Of a stretch of 64,000 bases of DNA, positions 6,958 through 14,535 are shown in pieces. Source of the stretch: Tardiphaga sp051811025. Lineage in GTDB: Bacteria; Pseudomonadota; Alphaproteobacteria; Rhizobiales; Xanthobacteraceae. The notes under the pieces are model-generated. The model was not told the origin of the DNA. It did not search any database and worked only from the letters and a program-made list of their open reading frames with translations. The position numbers and the translations under genes are program-made. The stretch is taken from assembly GCF_051811025.1 (NCBI RefSeq), contig NZ_JBPWQE010000001.1, positions 496,001 to 560,000 of the forward strand, in the 5' to 3' direction. Position 1 is the stretch's first letter; each line of letters starts with the position of its first letter.

Positions 6958-8226
6958 TCACTCATCGCTAAGGAAGTCGGCCCAAGCTTCCATGAGCGGG
7001 CGGCGTCGCTCGACCGCTTTTCCGCGCCGGTAGGCTTTTTCGGATTCGTCACCCAGCGTATGGGCGAGGGCATGCTCGACGACCTCGCGTGGTGTTTCTG
7101 TCTCATCTCCCGCCCAATCGCGGAACGAAGATCTTAGGCCGTGCGGTGTATAGCCGGTTGCAACGGCCTTCAAGGCGTGAGCCATCGCATTGTGACCTAG
7201 CGGTTTAATCTCGTCGTCGCCTTCGATCTGCAAGCCTTCGAATACAAAGGGGTGGTTCGGCTTCAACACCGCTTTGAGAATTTCGATTGCTCGCGGTGCT
7301 AGCGGGACCGTGTGTGGCTCGCTCGATTTCATTCTAGCCGCTGGGCAAACCCAGATTCTCTTGTCGAAATCGACTTCGGCCGGGGCCATGGACCGTATTT
7401 CGTTGGTTCGCCCGGCCGTCAGAATCAGGAATTCCAACGCGAGGTTGACCGTGGTGTCGGCGCTGACGTGGCGAGCCCTCAGAGCCCGCACCACGGCTGG
7501 AAGATCAGCGTAGGGCACGGCAGGGTGCTTTCTGATTCGCAGCTTCCGCTTGGCTTTACTGTCCCGGCCGAAGGTCGCTTCGAGGTTGCCACGCCACCGG
7601 GCGGGATTCTCGCCCTGCCGATGGTCCGGCGTCGCCGCCTGTAGAATCGTCTCGATCTTGGCTCGCAGCTCGCGGGCTGTCTTTGGCTTGGTTGACCAGA
7701 TTGGGGTCAGGTCCGCCAGCACGTCCGTTTTCGTGATCGAATCGAGAGCCATGGGGAACAGGGTCTTGGCGTGAAGTTCCAGCACCCGTCTAACCTCGCG
7801 CTCGGACCTCGGATTTTTGAAGCCTTTCGCATATGCGGGAAGCCAGTCCGTGAGGGCGAACACGCCAAAGGTCTTCTTTGGGGCCGCTGCCTCCAAAACG
7901 GGCATAGCGCGCTTCGCTTCGAGGGGGTCGACGTCGGCCCGGAGATCCGCTTTCAACGCCGCTGCGCGGTCGCGGGCGTCCTGTAGGGGCACCCCCTGCG
8001 GCCCGGCGCTGCCTAAGCCCATCTCCCGAAGTTTGCCGGTCCCCCGTTGCCGATACCGGAAAACCCATGACCGCGAGCCCGACGCGCGGACGGCCAAATA
8101 GAGGCCATTGCCGCCGTCGCTGTGCATGCCGGGCGGGGTCTTGGCGGAGTTGACGAACAGAACAGTAAGGCGACTCGCCGCCTTCCGGGGCTTGGCGGTC
8201 CTCTCACCCTCGTCAACTAAGGCCAT
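6958..8226 (-). CDS. int: P4-type tyrosine integrase (422 aa)
   Basis: A site-specific recombinase that inserts and excises the element. The N-terminal 100 residues match the DUF4102 arm-binding domain common in P4-like integrases (LYLAVRASGSRSWVFRYR, then a DPLEAKR segment). The catalytic domain carries R273 (TAGRTNEI), H362 and R365 (HGLRSSFRDWA), H389 (ALAHTLG) and the nucleophile Y399. The ATG at 8226 is chosen because AGGAG lies about 9 nt upstream; a longer reading would start at 8316 without such a site. That ribosome site overlaps a copy of the tRNA-end-like sequence. Length and motifs look intact, so the integrase may be active. It lies at the right boundary of the element and is read inward. 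Confidence 0.92.
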   Translation of the reverse strand: MALVDEGERTAKPRKAASRLTVLFVNSAKTPPGMHSDGGNGLYLAVRASGSRSWVFRYRQRGTGKLREMGLGSAGPQGVPLQDARDRAAALKADLRADVDPLEAKRAMPVLEAAAPKKTFGVFALTDWLPAYAKGFKNPRSEREVRRVLELHAKTLFPMALDSITKTDVLADLTPIWSTKPKTARELRAKIETILQAATPDHRQGENPARWRGNLEATFGRDSKAKRKLRIRKHPAVPYADLPAVVRALRARHVSADTTVNLALEFLILTAGRTNEIRSMAPAEVDFDKRIWVCPAARMKSSEPHTVPLAPRAIEILKAVLKPNHPFVFEGLQIEGDDEIKPLGHNAMAHALKAVATGYTPHGLRSSFRDWAGDETETPREVVEHALAHTLGDESEKAYRRGKAVERRRPLMEAWADFLSDE

Positions 8227-8232
8227 ATTCCT

Positions 8233-8463
8233 GATCTCCTGTCGCGCCCACACTTTTACCCATACTTGCGCTCTGGATCGGGGCGGAGCAAGGCGGAGTT
8301 CGACGGAGTTCAGCAAAGGGGTTAACGGTATGTCGTACGACAGAAAGTCATTGTAAATCAGACGGATGACCGAAAATCTCTAAACGATTCCAAGCTGTTC
8401 GAGCGCGCGGTCCTGAATCGGTATTCACCTCAGAAAACGCTTCGATCCCTGTCGCGCCCACCA
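8233..8463. promoter_or_regulatory. Probable right attachment region and integrase promoter
   Basis: The 14-mer CCTGTCGCGCCCAC occurs twice, at 8238-8251 and 8448-8461, each preceded by GATC (with one extra T in the first copy). The second copy runs from TTCGATC to CCCACCA (8441-8463) and looks like the T-loop, acceptor strand and CCA end of a tRNA, without a matching 5' half. This is what a P4-type integrase leaves at attR. Between the copies lie a GTCGTACGAC palindrome (8332-8341) and three 10-bp units each containing CGGAG (8281-8310), which could be integrase arm sites. The intact tRNA should lie beyond the left edge of the window. Confidence 0.65.
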
Positions 8464-8636
8464 TCCAAACGCACCTCACACTTTCGAAAACTACCGGATT
8501 GGCACCTTTTTAGGCGTCGGGGGGACGTTTCTTTCCCGAATGCTCCGTCTGGTGACAGTTTTATTTCGGAACCAGTCGTGTTCACGCCGTGACTCGGCTA
8601 TAGCTCAACGGTCCAGCACTTTTCGACCGGAAGCTG

Positions 8637-9458
8637 ATGCCAACGAAGACCCGGCCGGTAATCGGCGTGATCGGCAACGCGTATCGCATTGAGAACAGGT
8701 TCTCCGTCCAGGCGGTCGGAGAAAACAACCTTCGTGCGGTCGCGGAAGTGGCCAATGCCCTGCCGATGATGTTCGCCGGCACCCCCGACATCACCGATAT
8801 CGGCCAGGTGCTCGATCTGGTCGATGGCATCCTGCTCACTGGCGCCCGTGCCAATGTCCATCCAACCCGGTTCGGCATGGAAGCCCACATCCGTCATGAG
8901 CCCTATGACAATGGCCGCGATGCGGTCGCTCTGGCCATGATCGAAGCCTGTGTCGCGCGCGGGGTGCCGATCTTCGGTATCTGCCGCGGATTGCAAGAGA
9001 TGAACGTTGCATTCGGCGGTTCGCTGCATCCTGAGATCCGCGAGATTCCCGGCCGTATCAATCATCGCATGCCGCGGCTCGAGAGCGGCGAGATCCATCC
9101 CGACCCTGCCGTCGTGTTCGCCGATCGCCATGAGGTGCATCTGACCAGCAACGGTACCTTCGCCAGCCTGCTGGGCCGCGATACCATCACGGTCAATTCC
9201 CTGCATGGTCAGGGCATTGACATCCCTGGTGAGCGGGTGGTGATCGAGGGCATCGCCGAGGACGGCACCATCGAGGCCATCCGCATTGCAGATGCGCCGA
9301 GCTTCGCGCTTGGTGTGCAATGGCACGCCGAATATGACCCGCAGATCAATCCGATCAATCGGACGCTCTTTCAGGCCTTCGGCGAGGCGGTGGCCGCTCG
9401 CAGGCAACGTCGTTCCCTTACGGCCGTGGCCGCGCCGCTATCAGCAGGAACGCGCTGA
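8637..9458 (+). CDS. PuuD-like class I glutamine amidotransferase (273 aa)
   Basis: A peptidase C26 / gamma-glutamyl-gamma-aminobutyrate hydrolase-like enzyme, likely cleaving gamma-glutamyl amides in polyamine or amine catabolism. The nucleophile C116 lies in PIFGICRGLQEMN, and the partner residues H230 and E232 in GVQWHAEYDP. The oxyanion-type LLTGARANVHP segment (about 67-76) matches the usual GG-DV-P region of PuuD proteins in position. Length (273) is normal for the family. It is the first chromosomal gene right of the attachment site, about 170 bp away. Its 3' end overlaps that of the convergent MFS gene by 41 bp. The specific substrate is not determined by sequence. Confidence 0.85.
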   Translation: MPTKTRPVIGVIGNAYRIENRFSVQAVGENNLRAVAEVANALPMMFAGTPDITDIGQVLDLVDGILLTGARANVHPTRFGMEAHIRHEPYDNGRDAVALAMIEACVARGVPIFGICRGLQEMNVAFGGSLHPEIREIPGRINHRMPRLESGEIHPDPAVVFADRHEVHLTSNGTFASLLGRDTITVNSLHGQGIDIPGERVVIEGIAEDGTIEAIRIADAPSFALGVQWHAEYDPQINPINRTLFQAFGEAVAARRQRRSLTAVAAPLSAGTR

Positions 9459-10836
9459 GCGCGGCTGCAACACAAAGCACGGCACCTGCGACCGTCGCTG
9501 CTGCAAATGCGCTGACTAGCGCCGGTCCCTTTGCCGCCATCACCGATCCGATCAGCGCCGTGACGACAAGTCCACCGGTGCGTGCGACAGCGCTGTTGAA
9601 GCCGGAGGCAGACCCGGTATGACGCGCGTCGACTGACATCAGCACGGCCGTGGTCAGAGGCGCGACGGCGCCGGCCATGCCAATGGCGATGACGATCATG
9701 GCGGGAAGGACGCTGGTCCAGTAGCTGGTGTCGGGACCGATCCGCAGCGCAAGCAGAAAACCCAACGAGACGATGACGGGCCCAAGCGTCAACAAGACCC
9801 GTGGGCCGGTTCTGGCCGCGAGCGAACCAGCGAGCGGTGATGTCAAGGAGATGACAAGCGGCAAAGGCAGCAGCGCAGCACCGGCCTGTGTCGCCGTGTA
9901 GCCGGCGGCTTCGATCAGGAGAAAAGGCATCAGGACGAACAGTCCACCGAGTGCGCCGTACAACAGGAATGTCAGCAGTGTCAGGCCGACGAAGCTGGCG
10001 GACCCGAACAGTGCAAGCGGCATCATCGCGCGTTCGCCTTTGCGGCCTTCCACCCACACGAAAACGAGCAAGAGCAGGAGGCCTGCGATGAGCGCGCCAG
10101 GTGTGAAACCCGTCCAATCATGTGACGTAGCTTCGGTGAGACTCCAGGTCGTCAGGCCAAGTCCCGCAGTCGCGAGGATGGCGCCGAGGCTATCGAGCGG
10201 CTCGTCGCTGTCGTGTCGATCGCGGGGGATGCCTAGCCAGGCAAGCGCCATTGCCGCCAATGCGATCGGCACATTGATGAGAAAGATGAGATGCCAGCTG
10301 CCGATGTCGATCAGCCATCCGCCCAACAGCGGGCCGAGTGCGCCTGCAGCAGCGCCGCTGGCGGCCCAGATGCCGACGGCGCGCCCCTTGGCTTCGCCGG
10401 AAAACGTCTGGCCGAGGATCGCCAGACTGTTCGGCATCAGCATCGCCGCGCTGACACCCTGCAGAAACCGCGCGACCAACAGCAGAGGCAGGCTGGGCGC
10501 CACAGCGCAGGCCAGCGAGGCCAGCGCAAACAGACCAACGCCCCAGATCAGAAGTCTGCGGCGGCCGAAGCGGTCGCCTGCTGCACCGCCGAGCAAAAGA
10601 AGTGCACTGAGCGGCAGCAGATAGGCATTGATCACCCATTGCAGGTCGACGGCATCGGCCTGAAAACTCGCTGCAATGGCCGGAAGTCCGACATTCACCA
10701 CCGACCCGTCGATAAAGGCCAGGCTGGAGGCCAGGATCGTGGTGGCGATCACCAGCCCGGGATGGCTGATATCATCGATCTTTTCCGTGGCGCGGGCGGC
10801 GCCTGTGTCACAAAGCGCATGCAGGGCGTTGCTCAT
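9418..10836 (-). CDS. MFS drug exporter, DHA2 (EmrB/QacA) type (472 aa)
   Basis: An inner-membrane proton-coupled exporter. It has about 14 hydrophobic segments, the signature ASSLAFIDGSVVNVGLPAIA in the first helix, and motif A (GDRFGRRRLLIWG, about 80-92) in the first cytoplasmic loop, both usual for the DHA2 family. ATG at 10836 is preferred because the N-terminus then runs directly into the first helix; its ribosome site is weak. An upstream in-frame start at 10923 would add 29 residues. It is transcribed away from the ABC importer at 10998 with 161 bp between starts, and overlaps the preceding amidotransferase gene tail to tail. No TetR or MarR regulator is adjacent. Substrate unknown. 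Confidence 0.85.
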   Translation of the reverse strand: MSNALHALCDTGAARATEKIDDISHPGLVIATTILASSLAFIDGSVVNVGLPAIAASFQADAVDLQWVINAYLLPLSALLLLGGAAGDRFGRRRLLIWGVGLFALASLACAVAPSLPLLLVARFLQGVSAAMLMPNSLAILGQTFSGEAKGRAVGIWAASGAAAGALGPLLGGWLIDIGSWHLIFLINVPIALAAMALAWLGIPRDRHDSDEPLDSLGAILATAGLGLTTWSLTEATSHDWTGFTPGALIAGLLLLLVFVWVEGRKGERAMMPLALFGSASFVGLTLLTFLLYGALGGLFVLMPFLLIEAAGYTATQAGAALLPLPLVISLTSPLAGSLAARTGPRVLLTLGPVIVSLGFLLALRIGPDTSYWTSVLPAMIVIAIGMAGAVAPLTTAVLMSVDARHTGSASGFNSAVARTGGLVVTALIGSVMAAKGPALVSAFAAATVAGAVLCVAAALSAFLLIAARPRP

Positions 10837-10997
10837 GACCGGGTTGTAGGGGGAACGGGAGCTCAGAACAAACCGTTGTCCTCCGATCGGGCAATTCCGT
10901 TTTGGCCCCGATTGTGCAAGCATCCCGGGCGGTCGTGCCGGGCGCTCGGAAAGAGAGTCGTTTGGCGTGAGATCGGACTGTGTTGAGGAGAGGGACT

Positions 10998-11915
10998 ATG
11001 AAACGATTTTTTCTGTTGGGGACCATGATCGCCACGGCGGTCTGCACGACGCAGGCGGGCGCTCAGGAGCTCACCGGCACGCTCAAGAAGATCAAGGACA
11101 CCGGCGCCATCACCATCGGCTTCCGCGATTCCTCGGTGCCGTTTTCTTATCTCGATGACAACCAGAAGCCCGTCGGCTTCGCCATGGACATCTGCTACAA
11201 GATCGTCGATGCGGTGAAGAAAGAGCTGAAGAACGACAAGATCGAGGTCAAGCTCAATCCGGTCACCTCGGCCACCCGTATTCCGCTGATTGCCAATGGC
11301 ACCGTCGATCTCGAATGCGGTTCGACCACCAACAATGCTGATCGCCAGAAGCAGGTATCGTTCACCAATACGCACTTCCTGACCGCCAGCCGTTTCGTGT
11401 CGAAGAAGGCTGCCAAGCTCGACAAGATCGACGATCTGAAGGGCAAGTCGGTGGTCTCCACCTCCGGCACCACCAACATCAAGCAGCTCACTGAAGCCAA
11501 TGCCGCCCGCAATCTCGGCATCAACGTCATTCCCGCCAAGGATCACGCTGAAGCATTCCTGATGGTCGAGACCGATCGCGCTGTAGCCTTCGTGATGGAT
11601 GACATTCTGCTCGCCAGCCTTGCTGCCGGTGCGCGCGATCCGAGCGCCTATGTGATCTCCAAGGACGCTTTCTCGAAGGCCGAGCCGTACGGCATCATGC
11701 TGCGCAAGGACGATGCTCCGTTCAAGAAGGTGGTCGATGCCGCCACCGCCGAGCTCTACAAGAGCCCGGAAGGCGCCAAGATCTATGACAAGTGGTTCAT
11801 GCAGAAGATCCCGCCGAAGGGCCTCAATCTGAACGTTCCGATGGGAGCCGAACAGAAGAAGGCGTTCGCCAGTCCGTCGGATTCGCCGGATCCTGACGCC
11901 TACACAGCCAACTAA
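10998..11915 (+). CDS. gltI: Glutamate/aspartate-type ABC substrate-binding protein (305 aa)
   Basis: A periplasmic binding protein for a polar amino acid, SBP family 3. A Sec signal peptide covers residues 1-22 (MKRFFLL..AGAQ). The mature protein shows the family pattern ITIGFRDSSVPFSYLDDNQKPVGF in its first lobe (contact residues around 36-60), the CGSTTNNADRQKQVSFT segment and a VVSTSGTTN strand-loop near the hinge. ATG at 10998 follows GAGGAG by about 8 nt; an upstream start would break the signal peptide. It heads a four-gene operon with two permeases and an ATPase. The terminator-like hairpin just after it would explain extra production of this component. The symbol is by family resemblance; real specificity could be another dicarboxylic amino acid. 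Confidence 0.85.
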   Translation: MKRFFLLGTMIATAVCTTQAGAQELTGTLKKIKDTGAITIGFRDSSVPFSYLDDNQKPVGFAMDICYKIVDAVKKELKNDKIEVKLNPVTSATRIPLIANGTVDLECGSTTNNADRQKQVSFTNTHFLTASRFVSKKAAKLDKIDDLKGKSVVSTSGTTNIKQLTEANAARNLGINVIPAKDHAEAFLMVETDRAVAFVMDDILLASLAAGARDPSAYVISKDAFSKAEPYGIMLRKDDAPFKKVVDAATAELYKSPEGAKIYDKWFMQKIPPKGLNLNVPMGAEQKKAFASPSDSPDPDAYTAN

Positions 11916-11924
11916 GACGATCTG

Positions 11925-11957
11925 CCCATGCAATGGCCCGGCCATTGCATGGGTTTT
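11925..11957 (+). terminator. Intra-operon terminator after the binding-protein gene
   Basis: A 13-bp perfect stem (11925-11937 with 11941-11953), a 3-nt loop and a TTTT run. It sits between the binding-protein gene and the permease genes, where partial termination would give more binding protein than membrane subunits. Confidence 0.85.
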
Positions 11958-12023
11958 AGCCCGAGATAGCCAGTTTTTTGGGTTGCCAGGTTTTCGCGTG
12001 GGACGGCGCGTGGGGGTGAATGC

Positions 12024-12755
12024 GTGAACTATAACTGGAATTGGGGGATATTCTGGGACCAGACGCCTGATGCGACGGGGACCTATTTCGGCTCGCTGAT
12101 GAGCGGCCTTCAGGTCACGATCCTGCTCGCACTCTGCGCCTGGCTCATCGCGTTCGTGATGGGCTCTCTGATCGGCATCATGCGGACTCTGCCTGCGCGC
12201 TGGGCGGTGTTTGTCGGCAATGCGTATATCGAGATGTTCCGCAATATTCCGCTGCTGGTACAGCTGTTCATCTGGTTCTTCGTCGTTCCTGAATTTTTGC
12301 CCGGCGATCTCGGCATCTGGATCAAGCAACTGCGCAACGGGCCGTTCATCGCCGCGATGCTCGGGCTTGGCTTCTATATGTCCTCGCGTGTCGCCGCGCA
12401 GATCACCGCCGGAATCAATGCACTGCCAAAGGGCCAGCGCATGGCCGGCACGGCCATTGGCCTCACCACCTGGCAGACCTATCGCTATATCCTGCTTCCG
12501 CTGGCCTATCGCATCATCTTTCCGCCGCTGACCTCCGAATTTCTCAATACCATCAAGAACACGGCGCCCGCACTCACCATCGGTGTGCTTGAATTGACGG
12601 CACGGGCGCGGTCCATGCAGGAGTTCTCGTTCCAGGTGTTCGAGGCCTTCTCGGCTGCCGCCGCCATCTACCTCGTCCTCAGTGCCGTCGTGACGATCGG
12701 AATGCGCATCATCGAAAAGCGCCTGGCGATCCCCGGCTTCAACGAGGGGAAATAA
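12024..12755 (+). CDS. gltJ: Glutamate/aspartate ABC permease, GltJ-like (243 aa)
   Basis: An inner-membrane subunit of a polar amino acid importer (HisM/GltJ family). It has about five to six transmembrane helices and the EAA-type cytoplasmic loop (GINALPKGQRMAGTAIGLTTWQTYRYILLP, about residues 132-161) that contacts the ATPase. The start is GTG at 12024, directly ahead of the aromatic N-terminus NYNWNWGIFW that is typical of the family, with GGGGGTG upstream. Only 3 nt separate it from the next permease, so the two are translated together. It should form a heterodimer with the product of 12759-13451. Confidence 0.85.
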   Translation: MNYNWNWGIFWDQTPDATGTYFGSLMSGLQVTILLALCAWLIAFVMGSLIGIMRTLPARWAVFVGNAYIEMFRNIPLLVQLFIWFFVVPEFLPGDLGIWIKQLRNGPFIAAMLGLGFYMSSRVAAQITAGINALPKGQRMAGTAIGLTTWQTYRYILLPLAYRIIFPPLTSEFLNTIKNTAPALTIGVLELTARARSMQEFSFQVFEAFSAAAAIYLVLSAVVTIGMRIIEKRLAIPGFNEGK

Positions 12756-12758
12756 GCG

Positions 12759-13451
12759 ATGTTCAGCAATTTCGATTACGACGTCATCTGGCGCAGCCTG
12801 CCCTATCTGTTTCAGCAGGGCATGGTGTTCACCCTCACGCTGACGGCGATTGCGACCGTCTTCGGCCTCATCCTTGGCACCTTGATTGCGATGATGCGAC
12901 TGTCGTCCAGTGCCGTGCTGTCGGGCTTTGCGGTGAGCTACGTCAATCTGATGCGCTCGCTGCCGCTCGTGCTGGTGATCTTCCTGTTCTACTTCCTGAT
13001 GCCCTATGTCGGGCAGTGGATCATCCGCTCCGATCAGCCCGTGCAGGTCGGCGCCTATGCGTCGACAATCGTCACCTTCACGCTGTTCGAGGCTGCCTAT
13101 TTCTCGGAGATCATGCGTGCCGGCATCCAGTCGGTGCCGCGGGGACAGGTGATGGCCGGCTATGCCATCGGCCTCAATTATCGTGAGGTGATGCGCCATG
13201 TCGTGCTGCCGCAGGCGTTCCGCAACATGCTGCCGGTGATCTTCACCCAGACCATCGTGCTGTTCCAGGACACGTCACTGGTCTACGTGCTGTCGATCAC
13301 GGATTTCCTTGGCGCCGCGTCCAAGGTCGCGCAGCGCGACGGTCGTCTCACCGAAATGTATCTGTTCGCGGCGCTGGTCTATTTCCTGATCTGCTTCACC
13401 GCCTCGTTCTTCGTGAAGCGCTTGCAGAAGCGCATCAGTATCATCCGCTAA
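12759..13451 (+). CDS. gltK: Glutamate/aspartate ABC permease, GltK-like (230 aa)
   Basis: The second membrane subunit of the amino acid importer. It shows five or more hydrophobic helices and the EAA loop (GIQSVPRGQVMAGYAIGLNYREVMRHVVLPQ, about 120-150). The final cytoplasmic tail is basic (FVKRLQKRISIIR). Length is standard for the His/Glu/Gln/Arg/opine permease family. It begins 3 nt after the upstream permease and is followed after 43 nt by the ATPase gene, so the set is one operon. The pair of distinct permeases, rather than one homodimeric one, supports the Glu/Asp type of system. Confidence 0.85.
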   Translation: MFSNFDYDVIWRSLPYLFQQGMVFTLTLTAIATVFGLILGTLIAMMRLSSSAVLSGFAVSYVNLMRSLPLVLVIFLFYFLMPYVGQWIIRSDQPVQVGAYASTIVTFTLFEAAYFSEIMRAGIQSVPRGQVMAGYAIGLNYREVMRHVVLPQAFRNMLPVIFTQTIVLFQDTSLVYVLSITDFLGAASKVAQRDGRLTEMYLFAALVYFLICFTASFFVKRLQKRISIIR

Positions 13452-13494
13452 CTGCTTCACTCTCAGTCTTTGCTCCAACTGTCGGTCGCTCATC

Positions 13495-14232
13495 ATGCCC
13501 ATGATCACCATCGAAAAAGTCAGCAAGTGGTACAATCCGCAGTTCCAGGTGCTGAAGAACTGCACGACGGCCGTCGAGAAAGGCGAGGTAGTCGTCGTCT
13601 GCGGTCCGTCGGGATCGGGCAAGTCGACGCTGATCAAGACCGTGAATGCGCTGGAGCCCGTGCAGGCGGGCACCATCATGGTTGACGGACTGAATGTGAC
13701 GACGATGAAGAAGGACCTGCCGAAGCTGCGCTCACGCGTCGGCATGGTGTTTCAGCACTTCGAGCTGTTTCCGCACCTGAAGATTGTCGAGAACCTCTGT
13801 CTTGGCCAGACCATCGTGCTCGGCCGTTCGGAAGATGCCGCGAAAGCCAAGGCGATGAAGATGCTGGAGCGCGTCGGCCTGACCACACATGCGCAGAAAT
13901 ATCCCGGCCAGCTCTCCGGCGGTCAGCAGCAGCGCGTCGCCATCGCGCGCGCGCTGGTGATGGATCCGATCTGCATGCTGTTCGACGAACCGACGTCGGC
14001 GCTCGATCCCGAAATGATTAACGAAGTGCTCGATGTCATGGTCGAGCTCGCCAAGGAAGGCATGACCATGATGGTGGTGACCCACGAAATGGGCTTTGCC
14101 AAGAAGGTCGCCAACCGCGTCATCTTCATGGATGCCGGCGAGATCGTCGAAGACGCGCAGAAGGATGACTTTTTCGGTCATCCGCGCAGCGACCGCGCGC
14201 AACACTTCCTGTCGAAGATCCTCGCGCACTGA
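13495..14232 (+). CDS. gltL: Glutamate/aspartate ABC ATP-binding protein, GltL-like (245 aa)
   Basis: The ATPase that powers the importer. Walker A is GPSGSGKST (about 38-46), the Q-loop lies in MVFQHFELFPHL (about 83-94), the signature is LSGGQQQR (about 138-145), Walker B is CMLFDEPTSALDP (about 158-170) and the switch histidine is in VVTHEMGFA. The length is normal for the polar amino acid family. ATG at 13495 or a second ATG two codons later are both possible. It ends the operon; the first chemoreceptor gene begins 303 nt downstream and has its own putative promoter. Confidence 0.9.
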   Translation: MPMITIEKVSKWYNPQFQVLKNCTTAVEKGEVVVVCGPSGSGKSTLIKTVNALEPVQAGTIMVDGLNVTTMKKDLPKLRSRVGMVFQHFELFPHLKIVENLCLGQTIVLGRSEDAAKAKAMKMLERVGLTTHAQKYPGQLSGGQQQRVAIARALVMDPICMLFDEPTSALDPEMINEVLDVMVELAKEGMTMMVVTHEMGFAKKVANRVIFMDAGEIVEDAQKDDFFGHPRSDRAQHFLSKILAH

Positions 14233-14535
14233 CGCATACAGCGTGGTGCGAGTGCCTCATGTTTACGCAGGTTCTTGAATGCTGCGTGACGGGGCAATTA
14301 ACGAATGTGTCAGAAATGAAGTGGTATCCTTCAACCGTGAGGGCGAGGGCCTGTTGGTCCGCTGATTGAACTCCACCGGAGCGATCGGGTCTTTGTCCTC
14401 ACGGACAACTCGTGTCGCCACGTTCTCAGCTCTGCCCCTATGCTTCTCTGACCGTCTCCCAACGACCCGAGCCGAGGCTGCGCGAGCCGTGCTTGCGCGC
14501 GTCCTGCCTTGGCCCTCCTCCGGAAAGTGCATCGC
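14233..14535 (+). promoter_or_regulatory. Upstream region of receptor 1 with a motif shared with receptor 4
   Basis: No gene is seen in these 303 bases. At 14298-14326 the string TTAACG, two bases, TGTGTCAGAA, five bases and GTGGTA appears; the same arrangement recurs at 21199-21227. The distance to the receptor start is 238 nt here and 270 nt at the other site. This looks like a shared promoter or operator giving a long leader. Which sigma factor would use it is not clear. Confidence 0.5.

Noticed and set aside
6894..7106. A short minus-strand frame overlapping the integrase 3' end
   Set aside because: It overlaps the catalytic part of the integrase in another frame and has no ribosome site or plausible composition.
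8594..8636. A tRNA-like 5' half (GGCTATAGCTCAACGGTCC...) just before the amidotransferase gene
   Set aside because: D-arm pairing is imperfect, no proper anticodon arm or T-arm follows, and the sequence runs into a coding start. Probably coincidence.
8598..9407. A 269-codon open frame on the minus strand
   Set aside because: Antisense to the amidotransferase gene with its intact C116/H230/E232 triad.
10863..13199. A 778-codon open frame on the minus strand
   Set aside because: It is antisense to the binding-protein and permease genes of the ABC operon, has a His/Arg/Asp-heavy composition typical of reversed GC-rich genes, and no family resemblance.
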